A model generated the notes under the pieces. It had not been told where the DNA came from. It worked only from the letters and a program-made list of their open reading frames with translations, and did not search any database. 64,000 nt of DNA from the NCBI GenBank assembly GCA_001970955.1, contig MPUH01000027.1, positions 93,013 through 157,012 of the forward strand, in the 5' to 3' direction. Origin of the DNA: Stentor coeruleus. Lineage: Eukaryota > Ciliophora > Heterotrichea > Heterotrichida > Stentoridae. Below, piece by piece: positions 1 to 10,184 of this stretch (the stretch's first letter is position 1; each line of letters opens with the position of its first letter). A program made the position numbers and the translations under genes.

Positions 1-614
1 CTTAAACAGTTTTCATGATTTCCTTTAAATTGAATTATTTTTGTGTTTTCTTTGTTTAATTCATCAATCCTTTTTTCATATTCAACAACTTTTCTCTTAT
101 ATTCATTGAGTTCTGCCTCTAAATTAGCTATTTTATTATCTTTTTCAGTAGCGGTACTTTGTAGCCGGTCACTCTCGTTTCTTTCTGATGCAAGATTTTT
201 ATAATATCTAAGTTTATTTTCAAGTTTTCTCATATCATCATTTCTCTTGATTAGCTCTTTTTCCCAGTTTTCTGGGTTTTTAATCAAAACTAATCTTTTA
301 TTTTCTTCTTCCAAAAGTTGAATCCGCTTTTCTTGAATTTGGATTTTTTGTTTCAGATAGTAAGTATGATCTTTAGTCGTTGTTTCTTTTTTTGAAAAGC
401 ACTGTGATATCTCATCACAAGAAAGCATTTTTAATGGCACAGGTGAGGTTGTTGGGGTTGAATTTGGCGATCTGTACTGTCTGTTTTTTGGAGGAACTAA
501 ATTCAAAGAACTAGAGAATCCTGAATGGTGGTTTTTCAAAGAATGGGAAATTGGAAAAGGACATTCCAATTCACTTATTTTTTCTATCTTGACTCTATAA
601 GAATTGTTATTCAT
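1..614 (-). CDS. Coiled-coil protein, C-terminal part beyond the window
   Basis: An open frame starts at an ATG at 614 and runs off the left edge without a stop (204 complete codons). The first ~90 residues are Ser/Pro/Asn-rich and look disordered. From about residue 95 on the sequence is continuous coiled coil rich in Glu, Lys and Leu. A short segment with the pattern NPENWEKELIKRNDDM resembles the ENW-containing segments in the two TSNAXIP1-like proteins at 23.7 and 27.5 kb (EENWKILIRQNQML, DENWDLIAKENTLF), so this may be a distant relative; that is inferred from one motif. The start lies 6 nt after the stop of the upstream ORF and in the same frame, so the two could be one gene interrupted by a TAG. 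Function unknown; a structural or cytoskeletal role is only a guess. Confidence 0.7.
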   Translation of the reverse strand, partial: MNNNSYRVKIEKISELECPFPISHSLKNHHSGFSSSLNLVPPKNRQYRSPNSTPTTSPVPLKMLSCDEISQCFSKKETTTKDHTYYLKQKIQIQEKRIQLLEEENKRLVLIKNPENWEKELIKRNDDMRKLENKLRYYKNLASERNESDRLQSTATEKDNKIANLEAELNEYKRKVVEYEKRIDELNKENTKIIQFKGNHENCL

Positions 615-620
615 TATTAT

Positions 621-887
621 CTAAATTATGTTGCATTTATCGCATTTAGAACTTGGGCTACGAAATCTTTTCTTTTTACTTGAACTTTGAGTTCCGATCC
701 TTTCTAAAATCGAGTTAGAAATAGTTAGTGTATCAAACTCATCCTCTCTATGGCCACCAGGTGTTTCTTTAATATTCTCATCTTCATATGTTCCTGTACC
801 TATACGTTTTGGTAAGCAACTAGCTTGAATAGACATTATACTTGTTGCATTTGCATTTGAAGAACTTCTACTTGACAATCTATCCAT
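621..887 (-). CDS. Small Ser-rich hypothetical protein
   Basis: An 88-codon ORF with ATG at 887 and TAG at 621-623. The product is Ser/Arg/Lys-rich, with a basic stretch SSSKKKRFRSPSSK near the end and a C-terminal CDKC. No family is recognised. Composition suggests disorder. It lies in the same frame as the next gene, whose ATG follows after two codons (ATA ATA). No 15-nt GT...AG intron ends at the TAG, so splicing does not obviously join them. It is either a short separate gene or the N-terminal part of one protein with a stop created by mutation, sequencing error or readthrough. Confidence 0.45.
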   Translation of the reverse strand: MDRLSSRSSSNANATSIMSIQASCLPKRIGTGTYEDENIKETPGGHREDEFDTLTISNSILERIGTQSSSKKKRFRSPSSKCDKCNII

Positions 888-1468
888 AACACTAAATAAA
901 ATAATTATAGATAGTCAAATATGAAAAATAATCGAATCTGCTTTTTACTCCAAATGAATGACTCTTGCTTGAATTTTCAAATTTTATTTTTAAGAGTAAA
1001 TGTTTATATTAGGAAAATCAAGCAAATTATTACTGTAAGAGATGAGATACAATTAAATATCTTGAAGTTTATAAGTTTTATTGCAAAAATGATATAAATT
1101 TTGCTAGTTTAGAGATTTGCTTTCTAATAATTATATGAATTGACATATGTTTTAATTGTGTTAAAATTATTTCTTTACAATGACTGTATTAAACTAAATA
1201 TTCACTATCAAATCATAAATATATAGGTGATCTTAATATTAGAAAGCCATAAATATATAGGTGATCTTAATATTAGAAAGCCATTAATATATCAAAATGG
1301 ATTGAATTTTATGATGAGTTTATGTAACTGGCAAAGAAAAAATTCTAAAAATATAAACTGAAGTAAGCATTGAAATTAATAATTAAACATTATCTAAATA
1401 TCTTTCTTGCAAATTTTACTAATAAAAAAAAAATACACATTTATAAACTAACTATATCTTTTATTACT
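888..1468. other. Intergenic, AT-rich
   Basis: Lies between the small Ser-rich ORF and the 3' end of the CENP-B-like gene, both on the minus strand. Apart from a two-copy tandem repeat at 1214-1281, nothing coding or structured is seen. Confidence 0.6.
1214..1281. repeat. Two-copy 34-bp tandem repeat
   Basis: The unit beginning cataaatatataggtgatc occurs at 1214 and again at 1248, identical over its 34 bp. A third copy starts at 1282 but diverges after a few bases. It lies in AT-rich intergenic DNA with no gene signal, and is probably recent slippage. Confidence 0.85.
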
Positions 1469-2263
1469 CTATTCTATTTTGTAATGTTTTTTAAAACTAG
1501 AGAGCCATATCTCAGCTATAATAGGTTCACTCTCATCTATTTTCACAATACTCCTAGCTTGATGCATAAGTTCTTCATCAATATTTTTCTTATCTTTATT
1601 TTCTTTATACCATGCATAAACTCTTGCATCTAAATCTCTAAACATTTTGTTGCGTTGGCCCCTTTTTTGTACACCATATAAATTTTCCACATGTGGTTCT
1701 TGAAAAGCTTCTTTTCTTATTTTATCTCTCCACCTCATAAGATTAACAGCAGGTATTTGAAGTTCTCTAGCGGTCTCACTTTGATTTGTCCCTTTAACAA
1801 ATTCTTTTACAGCTTGTATTTTCTGATCAATAGAATAATTCGTCACTTTTCTCTTATCTTCTCCTGTTTTCCGTTTCTTTTTTGGTGTTGACTCATCATT
1901 TGGCCCTGTTGGTTGTACTGAAACATTTGACCATGTTTTAAGTTCTTGAGGATTTATGAATGAGCATGTATCACAGTATTTCTTATTACTAACAAAATCA
2001 GGAAAAGCGTTTATAAGTTTTTCTAAACATTCTGAAGATAAACCCCAAGATTCACAAGTTGATTTAATTCCTTTATTCTGTGCTGAAGAGAGTATTTCAT
2101 TACGAATTAATTCGAATAAAGAACATTCGCCATTGATAAGATTTTCTAGATAAGGCATCACTTGATCTTCTGGGATTGAATACGCTTCTGATGTTTGCTT
2201 GAATCCATTAATTAATGCAGAAATCGCGATTTGTTTTCTTTTTTTGTCACTGAAGTTCATCAT
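1469..2263 (-). CDS. CENP-B/pogo-type DNA-binding protein without transposase domain
   Basis: 264 aa. The first ~100 residues are a helical region of unknown type. A Lys/Arg stretch (TPKKKRKTGEDKRK, about 127-140) looks like a nuclear localisation signal. Residues ~143-185 read as a homeodomain-like helix-turn-helix of the psq/pogo kind (YSIDQKIQAVKEFVKGTNQS ... LMRWRDKI). Residues ~205-262 read as the second, CENP-B-type HTH (LDARVYAWYKENKDKKNIDE ... AEIWLSSFKKHYKI). This pair of HTHs is typical of CENP-B and Tc5/pogo transposases. No DDE catalytic domain follows; the frame ends right after the second HTH. It is most likely a host DNA-binding protein derived from, or sharing ancestry with, a transposase. 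Its ATG is 22 nt from the divergent gene at 2286. Confidence 0.75.
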   Translation of the reverse strand: MMNFSDKKRKQIAISALINGFKQTSEAYSIPEDQVMPYLENLINGECSLFELIRNEILSSAQNKGIKSTCESWGLSSECLEKLINAFPDFVSNKKYCDTCSFINPQELKTWSNVSVQPTGPNDESTPKKKRKTGEDKRKVTNYSIDQKIQAVKEFVKGTNQSETARELQIPAVNLMRWRDKIRKEAFQEPHVENLYGVQKRGQRNKMFRDLDARVYAWYKENKDKKNIDEELMHQARSIVKIDESEPIIAEIWLSSFKKHYKIE

Positions 2264-2285
2264 TTTCGAGATTTGAATAATAAAA

Positions 2286-4526
2286 ATGGATCAAGGCTAT
2301 AGATCTTTTTCTTCTATGCATATACAAACTTCTAGAGATCATCCACAACCAATACGTCCTTTGATAACATCAGAACTTGTTGAGTATTCGCCTTTTATAT
2401 CGACTTTACAGCTTTTTCTAGGCTTTGAAGCATTTTTTAAAAAAGTATGTGAGACTTCTCCTTCTCCTTCAAAGTTCAGTGGGAAAATCAAGGTAAATAT
2501 TATGTAGAAGATGCTTATGAACTTTAAATCTGATAATTATACAGGGATTAGTACGATTGTCCCTTCAAATCTGCGTTTAAATGAACAAAAGCCTAGTTAT
2601 ATACTTAATAAAATCTTAGAAGACTTCAAATCGTGCACAGAAATACAGTTAGATAAGCGACCTGACTCTTTATTTATGTGCACAAATGGAGACTTTACAA
2701 TAAAATTAGCATTTAGCAAACTATGTGAAATGAAGCTTTCAGATATTCTTGAGAGTTATTCTTTAAACCTAAGATCACTTCCAGTCTTTCTTGCAATTGA
2801 TATAATATATGATATCCAGCCAACTTGTGAAAAAATACTTCAAGCATTTTGCAATATTTCAACTTGGCGAAGTTATGATTTACATGGATTCATCACAGGT
2901 CATGGCTTTTATTATTCAGCTCATAATCGTATTCAAGATCAATGGAGGTCACTAAATGATGGTAAAATGAATTCCTGGGTTAATTCAGTCTGGAATTTTT
3001 TAACTTCTATGGCTTATCCTTCATTGATTGTTTTATCGAATACAGGACTTAGGTCGCCTCAGTGTTTTATTTCAAAAATCGACTTAGAAAGCATGCAAAA
3101 GTTTGCCAAACTTCAAGACTTGCGTTTAAAAGTAGTTTTTCATGAAGAGATGCCTAAAGAAGTTCTTCAAGAAACAACAACAAGAGTGATATTTGAAAAA
3201 AATTTAGAGAAAAAGTTCGATATTAAAGAAAAAAGGCCCCAAGATGAAAATTATAGACAACAAAGTGCTGATTTAACTGAGAAAAGGACACTAAAAAGCG
3301 ATTTAGCGAGAAAAGACTTGAAAGAGTCCTTAGAAGAAAAGGGTAAAAAAGTTGATTATGAGATAAAAAGAGATAGTTATCTTACTGATGATAAAGATGA
3401 AAACAAATTGTATAGACCTTATAAAGAAAAAAACTACTTAGAAGCCAAGAAAACTGAAGAAATTCCTGATTACAGAAGAAGTGCTGTGGATTTTAGACCA
3501 AAAGATGACATTTATGAAACCCGACGAAGAGAAACCCCAAGAACATATGATGCACCAAAAAACTATACAAGCCAGTATCGAAACTATTCTACAGAGCCGA
3601 TTTCTAAACCAAATTCTTCTGCAACATCACGAAATTATCTACAAGATAATCATACAAAAACCCGAAACTCTTCTTTAGGCCCAAAAGAAACCTCGCCAAG
3701 GCCAGGAATTTTAAAAAATTCATCTCAAGATTTATCTCGTTATCCTCGAAACCAATCAGGACAAATTAGTAGTGTTACTCCAATGCTTAGTCCTCGTGAT
3801 TCCTCAGGTGCTCTTTCAAGAACTTTTAGAGAAAGTACAATTCCAGATCGATACGAGGCAGAAACTACAGAAAAACCTAGTTCTATACTTAGAAATGCTT
3901 GGATTGGGGATAAAGATTCTACATCTCGTTCGGGTAAACAAGAGAATATTGAAAAAAAAGTAAATTTCAGTGATAATGTTTATCATATTGTAGAAAGTAA
4001 TAAAGATCAAATGCCAGAGATTAAACTTGCTAGTGTTAAAATCCCCGAAAAAAAAGTAGTCAAAAAATATGAATATCGACAAGATGAATTACGTCATTCA
4101 GAATCTACTGAAACTCATCTTCATGATTATAAAAATGAAAATAAATATCAAGTTAATCTACAACCAAGAAATGAAAGTAATTGGAGCTGTCCCAAATGTT
4201 CAGCGAGTATTTCTAATACGATGTATGAATGTAATAACTGCCGTTTTATAAATTGGGACAAGTTTTATTCACTTAAATCGAAATCTCCAAAAATAAGAAG
4301 CGAAAGTATCCCAATAAAAAGTATTGAAAGAGAAGATTTCTCAAAATCTTATAAACCTCAAACTGACTTTCGATATACTGATGGGAAATATGAATCAAGA
4401 GGACTATCGAATAAAGATATATGGAAACCAAGAGAAACTGCTAATGAAATAAAGATAAAAGAAAACTATGTATCTGAAGATAGTTTAAGAAGGACTTCTT
4501 ATCGTGATTATCCATTTAACAGATAG
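2286..4526 (+). CDS. Degenerate USP-like protein with C-terminal NZF zinc finger
   Basis: Two exons, 2286-2492 and 2508-4526, joined over a 15-nt intron; 741 aa. The N-terminal ~270 residues faintly follow the ubiquitin-specific protease fold. A Cys-box-like stretch EYSPFISTLQLF has no Cys at the nucleophile position. A His-box-like region reads FITGHGFYYSAHNRIQDQW, then the family-like end PSLIVLSNT. The middle (~290-610) is charged, low complexity and rich in Arg, Ser and Lys. A zinc finger of the RanBP2/NZF type follows near residue 630: WSCPKC, nine residues, CNNC. NZF fingers commonly bind ubiquitin or RNA. If the USP assignment is right the enzyme is dead, like the USP53/54 group. The assignment rests on pattern matching and is tentative; the NZF finger is clear. 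It is divergent from the CENP-B-like gene 22 nt away. Confidence 0.75.
2493..2507 (+). other. 15-nt spliceosomal intron
   Basis: GTAAATATTATGTAG. The terminal TAG would stop the frame; removing 15 nt joins GKIK to KMLMNF in frame (phase 0). It matches the other tiny introns in this window. Confidence 0.85.
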
Positions 4527-4647
4527 TTAGTTACATGAAATTTACTATTAACTTTATAACTATCATATTTACAATCATTTAAATTTAATCTTTTTGACAA
4601 TAGAGGCGGGATTTTATGTATTTTTGATAATTTTATAATAATTTATA

Positions 4648-4908
4648 ATGGTCGATGCACGACTTGATATGCTGCTAAGCACAAAATCTGAATATGAGCC
4701 ACGTACATTGATTTCTTGGTCACCTCTCAAATTTACTGATGAATATTTTATTAGGGATTTACAAAAAGTTACTCTCAAACCTCAGGAAATTAACATTTCT
4801 TCTAATCTTAAACGAAGATCTTCTCCTTATATATCTGCACGTAGAAGTTTCAAGCCTCGCATTCCGTTAACTGATCTTGGAGCTGAAAATATTAGGGAAA
4901 TAATTTAG
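4648..4908 (+). CDS. Small basic hypothetical protein
   Basis: 86 aa, ATG at 4648, TAG stop. The product is rich in Arg, Leu and Ser, with RRSSPYISARRSFKPR in the middle resembling a basic phosphorylatable linker. No family is recognised. It follows the USP-like gene on the same strand after 121 nt. Short but without extreme composition; no splice signal suggests extension. Confidence 0.5.
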   Translation: MVDARLDMLLSTKSEYEPRTLISWSPLKFTDEYFIRDLQKVTLKPQEINISSNLKRRSSPYISARRSFKPRIPLTDLGAENIREII

Positions 4909-5483
4909 ATTCTAATAAAATCATAATCGCATTTAGAATATTATGTTTTTAAGAATATTTTATGGTTTGAGGTAGGTTTTGTGTAGATTTTTCTGAGTTT
5001 AATAATTTGATAATGATTAAAAAGTTAATATTTAGATTATGGATTTAGATTGGGTTATAGTTTACTAAAAAAAATGTGTATAAGCTTGGATTATTATTGT
5101 TATAGAAATAAACTAGAAATTATTAAGAGTTTCCTCCTTAGTAAAATAAATTACTAGTAGGGGCTTTGAATTTATAGTCATTTTTATTTCAAAAAGTATA
5201 ATTGCACATTAAAATTTTATTACAATAACTTTTTTTATTCAAAAGTTAAAACCATGCATAATTTACTAATATTTAAATCAAAATAATTATTACCTCAAGA
5301 AATTTCAATATAATAAAAGTATAAATTTCTACTCCACCTACCTTTATTTAGTTTTAAGCTTTAAATCAAAAGGCATTCATTCTGCTTATTCAAATATAAT
5401 TCATTAATTTCAAATAAAGTCCAAAAAAAAATCACATTTAAATATTGAAGTTAAAATTTAAAATAGAAATTTTATGACATATA
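4909..5483. other. Intergenic between convergent genes
   Basis: 575 nt of AT-rich DNA between the small orphan (+) and the TPR/IQ gene (-). No open frame, repeat or RNA-like segment noticed. Confidence 0.6.
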
Positions 5484-6809
5484 TTATTCCTGCACTTTTT
5501 GTAATAAATATTTTTTTCTCGCTAAAAATCTCCTAATAAACCTTTGCAATTTAATTATCTCATTATGAAATTTAACTTTTTTTGTAGGCATTATACTGAA
5601 ACTAATCCCCCTTTTTACTTCTAAATACGTTTGCACACTTTTTTCTATCTTCTTTTTTGTTTCTTTTATTAATACATCATAATTGAATTGACCATTAAAT
5701 TCATTAACTCCTACACCTTCTTTTATCTTTCTGCGAATTTTTCTATCTCTATAAAAATTTTGTATTATTTTAACATTTTTTAAGATCTGATTATATTTTT
5801 TCTTGGATATCCACATGCGCACATTTTTTTGAATTATTATTACAGCATTTTCTACTTTACTGTAATTAGATTTTGGAGTTATTGAAAGACTTAAAGATGC
5901 ACGAGAAAATTTATTAAAAAGAGGTACTTTTGCCTTATAAGAATCGAGAAAGTTTTGAATACCATGCAAAGATTTTTCTATATTTTCCATATTCTTTTTA
6001 ATTTCAGGGCTCTTTTTTACATAATTACCTGATGATTGAGGCGACTTATTCAGCTTTTTGATCTGTGCAGGGCTTGGAATATAGCTTCGAGTTTGCCTAT
6101 GAGTTCTAACATTATATCTTGGCTCTGTTGATTTAACTTCATCTCTTCTCACAGCTGTTCCATTACGTTTTTCTTTGATTGGTTGTAAAATATTATTAAT
6201 TTTCTTCAAATCACCTCCAGGTCGAATATTTTTCATGCTTTTATCATGCAAAGCTTTAAAGAATTTCAAAGTAATAATATGATTTTTACCTAATTGTATT
6301 GAAGATATTTCATAACCATGTTGCAAGTACCTAATCGCATCTTTTGCTTTATGAAGTTGTTGAAATTCATGAGCACATTGAAAGTATGCAGAAAGTAGTG
6401 TATTAGTTTTAACAGAATCCCTAACAATATGTTTATTTGCTATTTTTAAAGCTTTTAATGCATGAAAAAGTGCTTCTTCATGAGAGCTTAACAATGATTT
6501 TATTACAGAAATATTCAAATGAACTCCAGCCATATCTGTAATTGAATTGAATCTAGTTCCAAGTGTTAAAGCCTCATGTAAATATTGTAAAGCCTTTTTA
6601 TGTTTCTCTAATCTTTTATAAACACATCCTAGATTGTTTAGTGTAGTACACTTCAACTTTATAATTCCATCAGTTAATTGTTTATTCTTAAGTAAAAAAT
6701 TCGCTTGATGTAACAAAGATAATGCGCTATTAAAATTATTGCATTCTAAATAATCCATTGCTTTTTTATTGAAATTAGCTGTGACAACTTCAGTATCTTG
6801 TATCGACAT
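5484..6809 (-). CDS. TPR and IQ-motif protein
   Basis: 441 aa. Residues ~10-190 form tetratricopeptide repeats; clear helices include LNNLGCVYKRLEKHKKALQY and the following repeat with KALKIA. A basic, Ser-rich linker follows (~200-310). Two regions carry IQ motifs, IIIQKNVRMWISKKKY near 320 with a second helix after it, and LQRFIRRFLARKKYLL near the C terminus. IQ motifs bind calmodulin or related EF-hand proteins such as centrin, so this is probably a calmodulin/centrin-linked scaffold. Ciliates have many such proteins at the cortex and basal bodies; that localisation is inference. ATG at 6809 is divergent from the RCC1-like gene, 209 nt apart. The sequence ATAAGCAT lies directly upstream of the start. 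Confidence 0.8.
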   Translation of the reverse strand: MSIQDTEVVTANFNKKAMDYLECNNFNSALSLLHQANFLLKNKQLTDGIIKLKCTTLNNLGCVYKRLEKHKKALQYLHEALTLGTRFNSITDMAGVHLNISVIKSLLSSHEEALFHALKALKIANKHIVRDSVKTNTLLSAYFQCAHEFQQLHKAKDAIRYLQHGYEISSIQLGKNHIITLKFFKALHDKSMKNIRPGGDLKKINNILQPIKEKRNGTAVRRDEVKSTEPRYNVRTHRQTRSYIPSPAQIKKLNKSPQSSGNYVKKSPEIKKNMENIEKSLHGIQNFLDSYKAKVPLFNKFSRASLSLSITPKSNYSKVENAVIIIQKNVRMWISKKKYNQILKNVKIIQNFYRDRKIRRKIKEGVGVNEFNGQFNYDVLIKETKKKIEKSVQTYLEVKRGISFSIMPTKKVKFHNEIIKLQRFIRRFLARKKYLLQKVQE

Positions 6810-7018
6810 CTATGCTTATTATTTATGTTTAACCCAATACACCCATTTTATCCTCAGACTTCCAAAATCTTTTCCCTCAATATTTACAAATTGCAAAACA
6901 AAAAACTTGTATTTTATCATAAAAATTCTCAGATCTCTAAATTAAACGTATAAATTCATAATATTTTTCAGTTATTACAAAGTTTCAGCCATGAGTAAAT
7001 TTTAATATAATTTAAATT

Positions 7019-10000
7019 ATGAAAGGTGCTATATGGCTACCCAGCACAAGTCAGTTATTACCAATTCCAACAATATTACCTCATCAAGGGATAGTAAATA
7101 TGAGTATGAGTGATCAAAGAGGAATATTTGTATTAGAAAACGGAGAAGTGTGGGAAATCTGTCTCACAAGTATGGGTTTGAATCAAATACATATACCAAT
7201 AACAATAAATACAGTAAGTTGTTACGAATCTATAACCATGATTATAGGAGGTGGTTGCGCTTATGTTTATGGAGAAGATAAAACAAATTCAGGACTGTTA
7301 GGAGGTCTTAGTCGAGCAGAAAAACCATTTGATATTCATATTAAAGCTTTTATCATAAAAGGAGCTTTAAATAATCATGCTGCTGTCATTGATAATGAAG
7401 GGAATATTTATACTTGGGGTGCTGGGGATTGTGGACAACTAGGGAGAAATTGTTTAAATGATCCAAATCCCTGCAAAGTCGAAAACGGTAGTCTTTTTAA
7501 AGCAAGTGAAATTGTATGTGGGCATAAGTTTACTGGAGTATTAACAGATGGTTGTTATGTTTATGTTTATGGGGCTATTGGTAATACTCATAGAAACTCA
7601 AGAAGAAGTTTGAGAAATCGATTACTTCCATATTCACATCCTGAGCTTGAGAGAATGACAGCTATTGAAATTGCCGCTGGGCATGATTTTTTGTGTGTTA
7701 TTGTTGAAGGTGGAGAAGTTTATAGTTATGATGCATGTACTGATCTTGTTAAATTACCATTACCTCAAGGAGTGAATATACAAAAAATTGCTTGTTGTAA
7801 AGATTCGGCTATTGGGCTTGCTGAAAATGAAATTGTTGAATGGGGACAAGGTCCACGTAAATCTGAAAATAATGCTTGCATATTAACAACTTGGATTGGA
7901 CGATATTATAAATTAGAAAAACCATATTCACAAAAACCACAGATTTTCTCTTCATCAGGTAGGAATTTGTCTATGATATTTTCTGCAGGTAAAACTTTTG
8001 GGTCTATGCCTTTGGGAATCAAAGCTTATTTGATAAATCCTTATAAAAGATTTGAGTATGTGTCAAAGCTTATTGATAATGCTTTTGGATCTTTATCTCC
8101 TTCTTCATCACCACGTGGATCAATTCGATTAAGTACTGACTCAAGTACATTTAGTGATTTATCTCGGCTTTATTCAATTGGTAATAACGAAAACACAATA
8201 AAAAAAATAATAAAATATCGAAAAGAACATGAATTAACCAAAACTGTTCATAAGATTTTGTATCCGAAAACTATTGAAATACTTTTTTTTAGTTTCAAAG
8301 CTATTAAAGAACATGTGGTATTAAAAAGAACATATAATCTAACTCTTGCTGCAGCATTAATGATAACACCATTACAAAAAGTTATTCAAAAAACAGTTTT
8401 GGCAAATTATTTAGGGGTGTTTCAATCTATTCGAGCATATGCTGAAGAAGTGAAAAATAATTTATTATTAGAACTTGAAAGAAAAACAAAAGCAGAAAAT
8501 GATAAAGAAGAAAATACTCGTAATTTATTCCATTTTGTTAGTGAAATAATGCTCAATAACATGTTTTATGGGTTTACAATTATGAAAGAACTAGGAATGA
8601 GAAAATTACAGAAAAAAACAGCTGTTTTAAGTTTCGGACAAGTAATAATGAGTAAAGTTAAGCATATTGAAAATATATGTTTTAGTAGAATACGATATTA
8701 TGTCAATACTATGATAAAATTAGCATACCATATTGAAAAATCCAAAGAAAGAAACCTAAAATTTGCCTTTGATGCTTGTAGATACGAATATAAAAAATCT
8801 TTAGAGCAATACAATACTTTGCAAGTAAGAAAAATGTACTGTCAACAAATCAGTACAAAATCAATAGCGTTTATATTAACTCATGCTATATCAAAACAAA
8901 CCAGAATAGGAATCAATGCTATAATCCAATATTCAAAACCAAAAAACCCTAAAGAAGCTTTTTTATATAAATATGGAAGTCGGGCACAAGGAAATATAAG
9001 AATATCCTTAATACAAGTTTTTAGTATCATAAAAAGTTTACTTTTTACTCAAAAAAAACAAACACTAAGAATTGTTCATAAACTTTTCAGAGCTCGTAAA
9101 AGCTTGAAATTAATATTTAAAACTCTAAAAAAAGTTCGAAAACATATGCTTCGTTATAGTAAACAGAAAATAGAAATGCATGCTGTATCTATCATAAAAG
9201 TTAATAAATTGAAATATTACAGTATACTTCATCACTCAATTCTAAGGTTATTTCAAAAACATATGCAAAAAACTTTTACAATTATTCGTGATAACTCTAA
9301 AGAACTCTCATTAGATATGGCTGGTCCAAGTTATTCTTTCTATTCTCCAAAACTTGAAAAATCTAAAAGTGGAATACTTCGGTCAAAAAACAATTCTTCT
9401 GTAGCTTTTGTTGAAGATACAAGCCAATCTTCAGTGAATTTCAACTTTAATCAAGACAGCCAAAGACTTAAAAAATTTAATACTCTAACCCATTCTCTAT
9501 CAATTTCAAGCACACCAAAAGTAGTCCAAACATTAATTTCACCAAGAGAAACTTCTGTAGGGAAAAGTTCTGGTGAAGGTAATTTTTTAAAAAAAGCACT
9601 GATACAAAAAAAAATTTCTGAAGCGGCAACAAGGATAAAACAACAAAAACCACCTTTATCTAAACCTCCTATGAAACCTCCTTGGAAACCAGCAAGTGCT
9701 TCAGCATTTCAGCATTTAAAGAAAATATCAATAAATTCTACAGTTAGAAGATCTCAATATGCAGTTCAATTAAAAGAAAGAGTAAAAGGTCATTCTAAAA
9801 ATGCATCAGCTGATATAACTCAATGTGCCAGTACTCCAAGTATTTCTAGTAGGAATTCATCAAGACAAAAACATTGTAAAATGTCTTATGATAGTAGTGA
9901 ATCTTTGCATACAAATATAAAATTCGCTTTTATGATACTTGAAAAAGTTACACAATCTGTTAAGAGTAAAAGAATATTTGAATCATTTTGTAGGATTAAA

Positions 10001-10168
10001 TACTCTCATAGATTCTCACCTAAACTACCTGCTCCACGTCCTTCAGATATTAAACCTCAAGAAACAAAGTCTTCATGGCAGAATAATCTTTATAGAATTG
10101 GATTTGAAATGCTTAAACAAATAGTCAAAACAAGTATCGGTAGAGATATAATTAATCGAATAAGATAA
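7019..10168 (+). CDS. RCC1-repeat protein with long helical C-terminal region
   Basis: 1,049 aa, no intron seen. The first ~320 residues hold RCC1-type beta-propeller repeats; the best preserved reads AAVIDNEGNIYTWGAGDCGQ followed by LG, with more degenerate neighbours (CGHKFTGVLTDGCYVYVYG, AGHDFLCVIVEGGEVYSY). Residues ~390-780 are long Lys-rich helices without a recognised domain. Residues ~780-950 are Ser/Pro-rich and disordered, with a proline stretch KPPLSKPPMKPPWKP. The last ~100 residues are again helical. RCC1 propellers act as guanine-nucleotide exchange factors or as protein/chromatin binding platforms; which applies here cannot be told. The next gene starts 17 nt after the stop, so the two are almost abutting on the same strand. 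Confidence 0.75.
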   Translation: MKGAIWLPSTSQLLPIPTILPHQGIVNMSMSDQRGIFVLENGEVWEICLTSMGLNQIHIPITINTVSCYESITMIIGGGCAYVYGEDKTNSGLLGGLSRAEKPFDIHIKAFIIKGALNNHAAVIDNEGNIYTWGAGDCGQLGRNCLNDPNPCKVENGSLFKASEIVCGHKFTGVLTDGCYVYVYGAIGNTHRNSRRSLRNRLLPYSHPELERMTAIEIAAGHDFLCVIVEGGEVYSYDACTDLVKLPLPQGVNIQKIACCKDSAIGLAENEIVEWGQGPRKSENNACILTTWIGRYYKLEKPYSQKPQIFSSSGRNLSMIFSAGKTFGSMPLGIKAYLINPYKRFEYVSKLIDNAFGSLSPSSSPRGSIRLSTDSSTFSDLSRLYSIGNNENTIKKIIKYRKEHELTKTVHKILYPKTIEILFFSFKAIKEHVVLKRTYNLTLAAALMITPLQKVIQKTVLANYLGVFQSIRAYAEEVKNNLLLELERKTKAENDKEENTRNLFHFVSEIMLNNMFYGFTIMKELGMRKLQKKTAVLSFGQVIMSKVKHIENICFSRIRYYVNTMIKLAYHIEKSKERNLKFAFDACRYEYKKSLEQYNTLQVRKMYCQQISTKSIAFILTHAISKQTRIGINAIIQYSKPKNPKEAFLYKYGSRAQGNIRISLIQVFSIIKSLLFTQKKQTLRIVHKLFRARKSLKLIFKTLKKVRKHMLRYSKQKIEMHAVSIIKVNKLKYYSILHHSILRLFQKHMQKTFTIIRDNSKELSLDMAGPSYSFYSPKLEKSKSGILRSKNNSSVAFVEDTSQSSVNFNFNQDSQRLKKFNTLTHSLSISSTPKVVQTLISPRETSVGKSSGEGNFLKKALIQKKISEAATRIKQQKPPLSKPPMKPPWKPASASAFQHLKKISINSTVRRSQYAVQLKERVKGHSKNASADITQCASTPSISSRNSSRQKHCKMSYDSSESLHTNIKFAFMILEKVTQSVKSKRIFESFCRIKYSHRFSPKLPAPRPSDIKPQETKSSWQNNLYRIGFEMLKQIVKTSIGRDIINRIR

Positions 10169-10184
10169 CAAAATTATAATATAA

